Source: Streptomyces sp. NBC_00224 (GTDB lineage: Bacteria; Actinomycetota; Actinomycetes; Streptomycetales; Streptomycetaceae). From it: a stretch of DNA of 64,000 nucleotides. Below the pieces are notes generated by a model. That model searched no databases. It was given only the letters and a program-made list of their open reading frames with translations, and was not told the DNA's origin. Position numbers and translations under genes: made by a program. The stretch spans positions 7,019,001 to 7,083,000 of the forward strand of contig NZ_CP108106.1 of the NCBI RefSeq assembly GCF_041435195.1, in the 5' to 3' direction. How positions within the stretch are numbered: the stretch's first letter is position 1; the number at the start of each line of letters is the position of its first letter. Shown piece by piece: positions 59,671-64,000 of the stretch.

Positions 59671-61158
59671 CTACGCCACCCAGTGCGGGCGGTCGAGTTC
59701 CCTCGGGGTCGCGGGCAGGCCCGCGGACAGGGTTGCCGCGAGGCGGCGGACCGCCTCCCGCGTCACATCCGGCGGCATGCAGTACGGGATCCGCAGGCGA
59801 TGCTCGTGCGTGCCCGGGTCCGCCGCGAAGCGGGCGCCGCCCTGGAGGCGTACTCCGTGGGCCAGGGCCGCCTGGCACAGGGCGCCCGCGATCGGGCGGC
59901 CCAGGTCGACCCAGAGCGTCAGGCCGCCCGGCGGCAACTGCCAGCGCCACTCGGGCAGGTGGTGGGTCAGGGCGTCCGCCAGGGCCGTGCGGCGCTCGCG
60001 CATCTGGGCCAGCCGTGCCACCAGCACCGCGTCCATCCCGGGCAGCAGCTCCAGCGCCACCAGCTGGTCCAGGACCGAGGACGCCATGTCCCGGTGGATC
60101 CGGGTGGCCGCCAGTTCGGTGATCAGCCGCGAACTCGCCCGCACCCAGCCGATGCGCAGCCCGCCCCAGTGCGTCTTGCTCAGCGAGCCGACCGTCACGA
60201 TCTGCTCCGCCTCGCCGTGCCGCGCCAGCGACGCGAGCGGGACGGGCGCCGGGACGTCCAGCGCCATCTCCGCCATCGTCTCGTCGACCAGCAGCCACGT
60301 CCCGGTGGCGCGCGCCGAGCGCAGCAGCCGGGCGCGCTGCTCGGGCCCCATCAGGGCGCCGGTCGGATTGTGGAAGTCCGGGATCAGATAGGCGAGCCGG
60401 GGCGCGGTCTGCCGCAGCGCGCACTCCATCAGCTCGCCGTCCCAGCCGTCGTCCGTCACCGGCACGGGCGTCATGCGCAGCCCGGCGTACCGGATCGCGT
60501 CCAGGCCGTTGGCGTACGACGGGCTCTCGACCAGGACGCGGTCGCCGGGGCGCCCGAGCAGCCCAAGCACCAGTGAGAGGGCCTGCTGGGCACCGGTGGT
60601 GATCAGGATCTGGTCGGGGAGCGTCGGCAGCCCGCGCCGGGTGTACCGCTCGGCGACGGCCGCGCGCAGCTCGGGCAGGCCGAGCGGGTGGTAGCCCGGG
60701 GTGCGCAGATGGCCGGTCAGCCGCGCCCCGGCGAGCGCCAGCGCCTCGGCGTACTCGGCCTCCGGCGCGGCGGGCGCCGCCATCGCCAGGTCGATGGTGT
60801 CCGCGCCGTCCGGGAAGCTGGCCACATTGGCCGGGCGCTGGCCGGCCGGCAGCTCGGTCCAGGTGCCCGCGCCCCGGCGGCTCAGCGCGTACCCGCCCTC
60901 GCGCAGCAGGTCGTACGCGGCGGTCACGGTGGCCCGGCTCACCGCGAGGGCGACGGCCAGCTCCCGCTCGGCGGGCAGCCTCGTGTGCAGCGGAATACGC
61001 CCGTCGAGCAGGAGCGTGCGGACGCCCTGGGCGAGTGCGCGATAGCCGGGGCGCTCCCCGGCGGTGGCGGCGACCAGGGTGGCCAGCTGACGGCTGCCCA
61101 GTGTCCGGCTGCTGTCGGCCACGCCGCCCAAGGAGTGGACCGTTCCCATCCCTGCCAT
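59671..61158 (-). CDS. MocR-type regulator (GntR winged helix fused to aminotransferase-like domain)
   Basis: A 495-aa protein. Residues about 35-105 form a GntR helix-turn-helix (RALAQGVRTLLLDGRIPLHTRLPAERELAVAL, SRATVTAAYDLLREGGY). The rest is a fold-type I PLP aminotransferase-like domain with the PLP Lys in VGSLSKTHWGGLRIGW and DFHNPTGALM. MocR proteins regulate vitamin B6, GABA or sulfur metabolism, often with a divergent target. Repeats in the divergent gap (61172-61235) are probable operators. Confidence 0.92.
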   Translation of the reverse strand: MAGMGTVHSLGGVADSSRTLGSRQLATLVAATAGERPGYRALAQGVRTLLLDGRIPLHTRLPAERELAVALAVSRATVTAAYDLLREGGYALSRRGAGTWTELPAGQRPANVASFPDGADTIDLAMAAPAAPEAEYAEALALAGARLTGHLRTPGYHPLGLPELRAAVAERYTRRGLPTLPDQILITTGAQQALSLVLGLLGRPGDRVLVESPSYANGLDAIRYAGLRMTPVPVTDDGWDGELMECALRQTAPRLAYLIPDFHNPTGALMGPEQRARLLRSARATGTWLLVDETMAEMALDVPAPVPLASLARHGEAEQIVTVGSLSKTHWGGLRIGWVRASSRLITELAATRIHRDMASSVLDQLVALELLPGMDAVLVARLAQMRERRTALADALTHHLPEWRWQLPPGGLTLWVDLGRPIAGALCQAALAHGVRLQGGARFAADPGTHEHRLRIPYCMPPDVTREAVRRLAATLSAGLPATPRELDRPHWVA

Positions 61159-61171
61159 ACCAACTCCCTTG

Positions 61172-61235
61172 GATTGGCCCTGCTGTCCAGGCCAATCACC
61201 CTACAGACTCAGGAGGTGTCAACGCATTGGTCTGG
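61172..61235. promoter_or_regulatory. MocR operator candidates in the divergent gap
   Basis: The inverted repeat GATTGGCC (61172-61179) / GGCCAATC (61190-61197) is followed by CATTGGTCTGG (61225-61235). The plus-strand copy ATTGGTCTGG and the minus-strand ATTGGCCTGG near 61196 are the same motif in opposite orientation, about 30 bp apart, as expected for a MocR dimer site controlling both directions. A minus-strand TTGACA hexamer lies at 61217-61222. Confidence 0.55.
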
Positions 61236-61258
61236 TACGGCTGGAAAGGACGAGAACC

Positions 61259-61411
61259 ATGCAGGGCGAGGCGACGGTCATGGGCACAGTGACAGGCACG
61301 GTGACGGACCGGTTCGAGCGGGAGATGCAGCGGCGCAGCGAGGAGCGGCCGAGGCCGGTCTCCCTCGGCCGGCTGCGGGCCCTTCGGCTGTGGAAGGGGC
61401 GGGACGAGTGA
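61259..61411 (+). CDS. 50-aa basic protein divergent from mocR
   Basis: The sequence has an N-terminal Gly/Thr/Val part (TVMGTVTGTVTDRF) and a strongly basic C-terminus (SLGRLRALRLWKGRDE). GGAAAGGACGAGAACC precedes the ATG, and the stop overlaps the next gene (GTGA), supporting real translation. I do not recognise a family. As the first gene divergent from mocR it is the likely regulated target. Confidence 0.6.
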   Translation: MQGEATVMGTVTGTVTDRFEREMQRRSEERPRPVSLGRLRALRLWKGRDE

Positions 61412-61920
61412 ACGGGCGGCACGGCGGGCCGGGCGCGGGGCGGGTGGTCGTGGGCGTGAGCGGTTCGCTCGGCAGCCTGGCCGCCCTGCGCGCCGCCGCC
61501 GAGGAGGCGCGGCGCGGCGGCCGCACCCTGCTCGCGGTGATCGCGTGGGAGCCGCCCGAGGGCGAGTATCTGTATCTGCGCCGACCCGACCCGGCATGGG
61601 CGGCGCACTGGGAGCAGGACGCCCGGCAGCGCCTCGACGAGGCCTTCGCGGACGCGTTCGGCGGGCTGCCGCCGGGCGTCGAGGTCCGCGAAGCGGCGGT
61701 GCGCGGGCGGCCGGGGCCCGCGCTGTGCGCGGTCGCGCACCGCCCGGACGACCTGCTGGTGGTGGGCGCGCGGACGCGGGCCCGGCGGGCCCGGGTGCGC
61801 CGGTACGTGCTGCGGCACGCGCGGTGCCCGCTGCTGGCCGTGCCGGCGCCGCGCGCCCCCAAGGGCGGGGTCCGGGAGCTGCGCCGGGCGACGGCACAGG
61901 ACTTCGCGCTGCGGGTGTGA
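61408..61920 (+). CDS. universal stress protein (UspA-like)
   Basis: A 170-aa single USP domain: RVVVGVSGSLGSLAALRAAAEEARR, LLAVIAWEPPEG, and the C-terminal part DDLLVVGARTRARRARVRRYVLRHARCPLLAVPAP. The usual ATP-binding GxxGxxxxGS is reduced to GARTRARRARVRR, so nucleotide binding is doubtful. GTG start overlapping the 50-aa gene. Its stop codon lies inside a terminator stem. Confidence 0.85.
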   Translation: MNGRHGGPGAGRVVVGVSGSLGSLAALRAAAEEARRGGRTLLAVIAWEPPEGEYLYLRRPDPAWAAHWEQDARQRLDEAFADAFGGLPPGVEVREAAVRGRPGPALCAVAHRPDDLLVVGARTRARRARVRRYVLRHARCPLLAVPAPRAPKGGVRELRRATAQDFALRV

Positions 61921-61943
61921 GCCCCCGGCGGCAGGGGGCTCAC
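61917..61943 (+). terminator. terminator overlapping the USP stop codon
   Basis: A perfect 10-bp stem GTGAGCCCCC/GGGGGCTCAC has a 7-nt loop. The left arm contains the TGA stop. Confidence 0.75.
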
Positions 61944-61979
61944 GGGCGGGAGCCCGAAGGGCGTCAGCCCCCGCCCCGG

Positions 61980-62558
61980 TCAGCCCCCGCCCCGGTCGTC
62001 CTCCGCCTCCGGCGGCAGCACGTCCTGCGGCGCGTTCCGGGCGAGCAGCGCGAAGAGCTCCGCCACCGGATACGCGCGGTTCGCCTCGATGCCCGGCGGT
62101 GCCGGGGCCGCCGGGACCAGGGTGTCCGAGGCGGGCGAGTGCAGCCAGACGGCGATCAGATGGACGGCCGGCAGGTGCAGCAGCCGCACCTCCGCGTCGC
62201 CCGGCTCACGCCCGGCGGCCGCCAGCGCGCCCGCCGTCCCGGCCACGAACGGCCCGTAGTTGAGCTGGCTGAAGACATGGCCGCCCGCCTCGTCCCGTAC
62301 CGTCTCGGCGAGCGCGACCGGCCCCGAGTCGTGCTGGACGAGATAGCGCCAGGCGACCGGTTGGGCCCGGTCCAGGCCGCCCGGCAGATCGCCGAGCCCG
62401 ATCACGTACATCTGCAGCGGATGCGCCAGCCGGAGCTCGTCGGCCGCGGCGGGCAGCAGCATCGCGGTGCGGACCCGGCCGAGGCCCGCGAGGAGCTCGA
62501 CCCCGGCCTCGGCGGCCGAGCGCGACTCCTGGGGTGGCTGCGGTACTTGAAGCGCCAT
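61980..62558 (-). CDS. hypothetical protein linked to the papain-like protease
   Basis: A 192-aa soluble protein: TAMLLPAAADELRLAHPLQMYVIGLGDLPGG, PVAWRYLVQHDSGPVALAETV, HVFSQLNYGPFVAGTAGAL, LLHLPAVHLIAVWLHSP. I do not recognise a domain. It follows the protease gene by 9 bp on the same strand, so the two are co-transcribed. A chaperone, inhibitor or processing partner of the protease is possible. Confidence 0.7.
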   Translation of the reverse strand: MALQVPQPPQESRSAAEAGVELLAGLGRVRTAMLLPAAADELRLAHPLQMYVIGLGDLPGGLDRAQPVAWRYLVQHDSGPVALAETVRDEAGGHVFSQLNYGPFVAGTAGALAAAGREPGDAEVRLLHLPAVHLIAVWLHSPASDTLVPAAPAPPGIEANRAYPVAELFALLARNAPQDVLPPEAEDDRGGG

Positions 62559-62567
62559 GGTCCGTCC

Positions 62568-63380
62568 CTATGCCCGGGTGTAGTAGCTGTGGGTCCAGGT
62601 TCCGCTGCCCTGGTAGTTGGTCGCGAGCGTGTTGTAGACCTGGTCGGAGCGGCCGTAGATCGGGTCGTCGACGGCCACGATCGCGTCCGAGCCGCTCTGC
62701 GGCGCGTCCACGCCCATCGCGGTGAGGAAGTGGCCGCCGCCGGTCGACCAGCCGATCCGGACGCACAGCGGGCGGCCCGCCTTGATCTCGGACTCGACGG
62801 TTGCGAAGTCCACCCGGTTGGAGACCATCCGGTCGAAGTGGCCGACGATCCTGAGCGGATTGTCCAGCGGCTGCTGCGAGTTGCAGCCCGCCCCGCTCGC
62901 CCCGCCGCCGCAGCAGTCGGTGCGCCCGGTCTGCGAGTTGGCCACCGCGCACTGGGTCCAGGTGCTGCCCGCGTTGTAGAACAGCGCGATGCTGGTCGAC
63001 ACGGCGGCCCAGCACCAGTTGGTCTGCTGCTGGCGCTGCATCGCAAAGGCCAACCGGCCGCCGTCCCACAGCCGGTAGACCGGCTTGTCGTCCAGGACCG
63101 TGATGTCGGTGACGATGTGCAGCCGGGCGCCCCAGTCGACGGTGACCACGAAGGTCACCCCGTGGTTGGGGTCGTACGGCGGCGAGTGCGGGCTGATGTT
63201 GCTGACCCGCACCGGCGCCGCGCCGAGGAACCGGGGGCTGTGCTTGAGGTCGTTGGGGTCGACGCTGTACTCGGAGACCGTGACCACGACCGTCGAGTCG
63301 TGGTCGATGATGCCCCAGTTGAAGTTCAGCGCGGTGCGGCCCTGGAGGCCGGCCCAGTACTGGCGTGCGGTACGCGGCAT
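62568..63380 (-). CDS. papain-like cysteine protease with duplicated N-terminal beta domain
   Basis: A 270-aa protein. Residues 1-100 form a beta-rich domain (QYWAGLQGRTALNFNWGIID, SPHSPPYDPNHGVTF, HIVTDITVLD) that is repeated as the separate protein at 63390-63716. The C-terminal domain resembles AvrRpt2/C39-like papain proteases: Cys123 in QQTNWCWAAVSTSIALFY, His217 in STGGGHFLTAMGVD, Asp238/239 in AVDDPIYG. It has no signal peptide, so it acts in the cytoplasm or uses a non-classical route. Several other Cys (CCGGGASGAGC) may form a metal or disulfide site. Confidence 0.8.
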   Translation of the reverse strand: MPRTARQYWAGLQGRTALNFNWGIIDHDSTVVVTVSEYSVDPNDLKHSPRFLGAAPVRVSNISPHSPPYDPNHGVTFVVTVDWGARLHIVTDITVLDDKPVYRLWDGGRLAFAMQRQQQTNWCWAAVSTSIALFYNAGSTWTQCAVANSQTGRTDCCGGGASGAGCNSQQPLDNPLRIVGHFDRMVSNRVDFATVESEIKAGRPLCVRIGWSTGGGHFLTAMGVDAPQSGSDAIVAVDDPIYGRSDQVYNTLATNYQGSGTWTHSYYTRA

Positions 63381-63389
63381 CGGCCCCCC

Positions 63390-63716
63390 TCAGCCGTTCT
63401 GGTACTCGATGGCGACCGGCGGGCCGTCCAGGACCGTGATGTCGGTGACGATGTGCAGCGGCGCGCCCCACTCCACGTTGACCGTGAATGTGACGCCGTG
63501 GTTCGGGTCGTAGGGCGGCGAGTGCGGGCTGATGTTCTCCACCGTGATCGTGGCGGCGCCGACGAACCGGGGGCTGTGCCGGGGATCGTTGTTGTCCACG
63601 CTGTACTCGGACGCGGTGATGATCACGGTCGAGTCGTGGTTGATGATGCCCCAGTTGAAGTTGAGTCTGGTGCGCCCTTGCAGATTCCACCAGTACTGGC
63701 GGGCTGTCTGTGGCAT
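63390..63716 (-). CDS. stand-alone copy of the protease N-terminal domain
   Basis: A 108-aa protein aligned end to end with residues 1-100 of the protease encoded 9 bp downstream: QYWWNLQGRTRLNFNWGIIN, HDSTVIITASEYSVDNND, SPHSPPYDPNHGVTFTVNVEWG, HIVTDITVLDG. It is not a broken gene; it has its own start and stop. Possible roles are substrate adaptor, structural subunit or inhibitor. Confidence 0.8.
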   Translation of the reverse strand: MPQTARQYWWNLQGRTRLNFNWGIINHDSTVIITASEYSVDNNDPRHSPRFVGAATITVENISPHSPPYDPNHGVTFTVNVEWGAPLHIVTDITVLDGPPVAIEYQNG

Positions 63717-63800
63717 ACGGGCCTCCGCGCGGGGTCAGGCCGGACACATGCCGCATGCATGCCCGCCCGGGGCGCCCGGGACGCGTGGGCGTAGAGGAAA

Positions 63801-64000
63801 TCAGCCCGGCTGCCGGATCAGCCGGCGCGCGCCGGCCGCCGCGACCGCCGCCGTGCGCGACTCCACTCCCAACTTGGCGTAGATATGCACGAGATGGGAC
63901 TTGACGGTCGCCTGGCTGAGGAAGAGCCGCTTGCTGATCTGCAGGTTGGAGAGCCCGTCGCCGACCAGTTGCAGCACCTCCAGCTCCCGGCGGGTGAGCG
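63801..64000 (-). CDS. LuxR-family response regulator, C-terminal fragment
   Basis: The final 65 codons of a gene that continues beyond the window. [20 protein letters not shown], then [34 protein letters not shown], is a complete NarL/LuxR helix-turn-helix. A receiver domain and a sensor kinase would be expected outside the window. It lies 84 bp downstream-side of the protease module on the same strand and could control it. Confidence 0.9.
   Translation of the reverse strand, partial: LTRRELEVLQLVGDGLSNLQISKRLFLSQATVKSHLVHIYAKLGVESRTAAVAAAGARRLIRQPG

Overview
The window looks like chromosome of a Streptomyces-type actinomycete. The evidence is very high G+C with G/C-rich third codon positions, dense ATGA/GTGA/TGATG start-stop overlaps, giant LuxR-type (LAL) regulators, a mycothiol-linked DinB-like enzyme, a SHOCT protein, a GH46 chitosanase and several Streptomyces-restricted small families. 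Three places look disturbed: a frameshifted PIN gene at 23.5-23.7 kb, an integrase remnant at 41.6-41.8 kb, and the small-gene block around 36.8-41.5 kb.

Region 1 (0-23.4 kb) is an accessory catabolic island. It holds a Dps tail and a flavin disulfide reductase, six alpha/beta hydrolase-fold proteins (three of them close paralogues, one without its nucleophile), a YtcJ-type amidohydrolase, a GPR1/FUN34/YaaH-like membrane protein, a GNAT enzyme, a sugar ABC importer without its own ATPase that is translationally coupled to a MalT-like LAL regulator, a flavin monooxygenase/FMN reductase pair, a second LAL regulator, a PucR regulator and an AraC regulator. I infer uptake and breakdown of an ester, lactone or carbamate-like carbon source; the substrate is unknown.

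Region 2 (23.4-34.4 kb) is mixed: a PIN relic, an MDMPI-type enzyme, CorA, an AlkZ-like glycosylase with a QxQ motif, diaminopimelate decarboxylase, a SAV_915-like protein, two coupled acyl-CoA ligases and an odd zinc-ribbon protein with a degenerate nuclease-like domain.

Region 3 (34.5-51.8 kb, plus aceB at 56.6-58.2 kb) is the purine-to-glyoxylate pathway. It contains uricase, HIU hydrolase and OHCU decarboxylase, 8-oxoguanine deaminase and an NCS2 purine permease; glyoxylate carboligase, hydroxypyruvate isomerase and tartronate semialdehyde reductase; and catalase and malate synthase. I see two operator families. Paired TTCC-N7-GGAA boxes 21 bp apart precede gcl, hyi and aceB. A TCAACA-N3-TGTTGA palindrome precedes catalase and uraD, with a degenerate copy before aceB. 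The regulon is interrupted between gcl and catalase by the small-gene block (secreted Cys-rich protein, DUF7848-like protein, hypothetical gene, resolvase-like fragment, XRE-TPR regulator, 2H phosphoesterase, DUF4429-SHOCT protein, integrase relic).

Region 4 (51.8-64 kb) carries chitosanase with a palindromic operator, a TMEM175-like channel, a TIGR03086 protein, a fibronectin-III lipoprotein, an FAD monooxygenase, malate synthase, a MobA-like nucleotidyltransferase, a DUF5955-like protein, a cloverleaf-like inverted repeat, a MocR regulator divergent from a 50-aa protein and a universal stress protein, a papain-like protease module with a stand-alone copy of its N-terminal domain, and the end of a LuxR response regulator. 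I found no tRNA, rRNA or CRISPR array.
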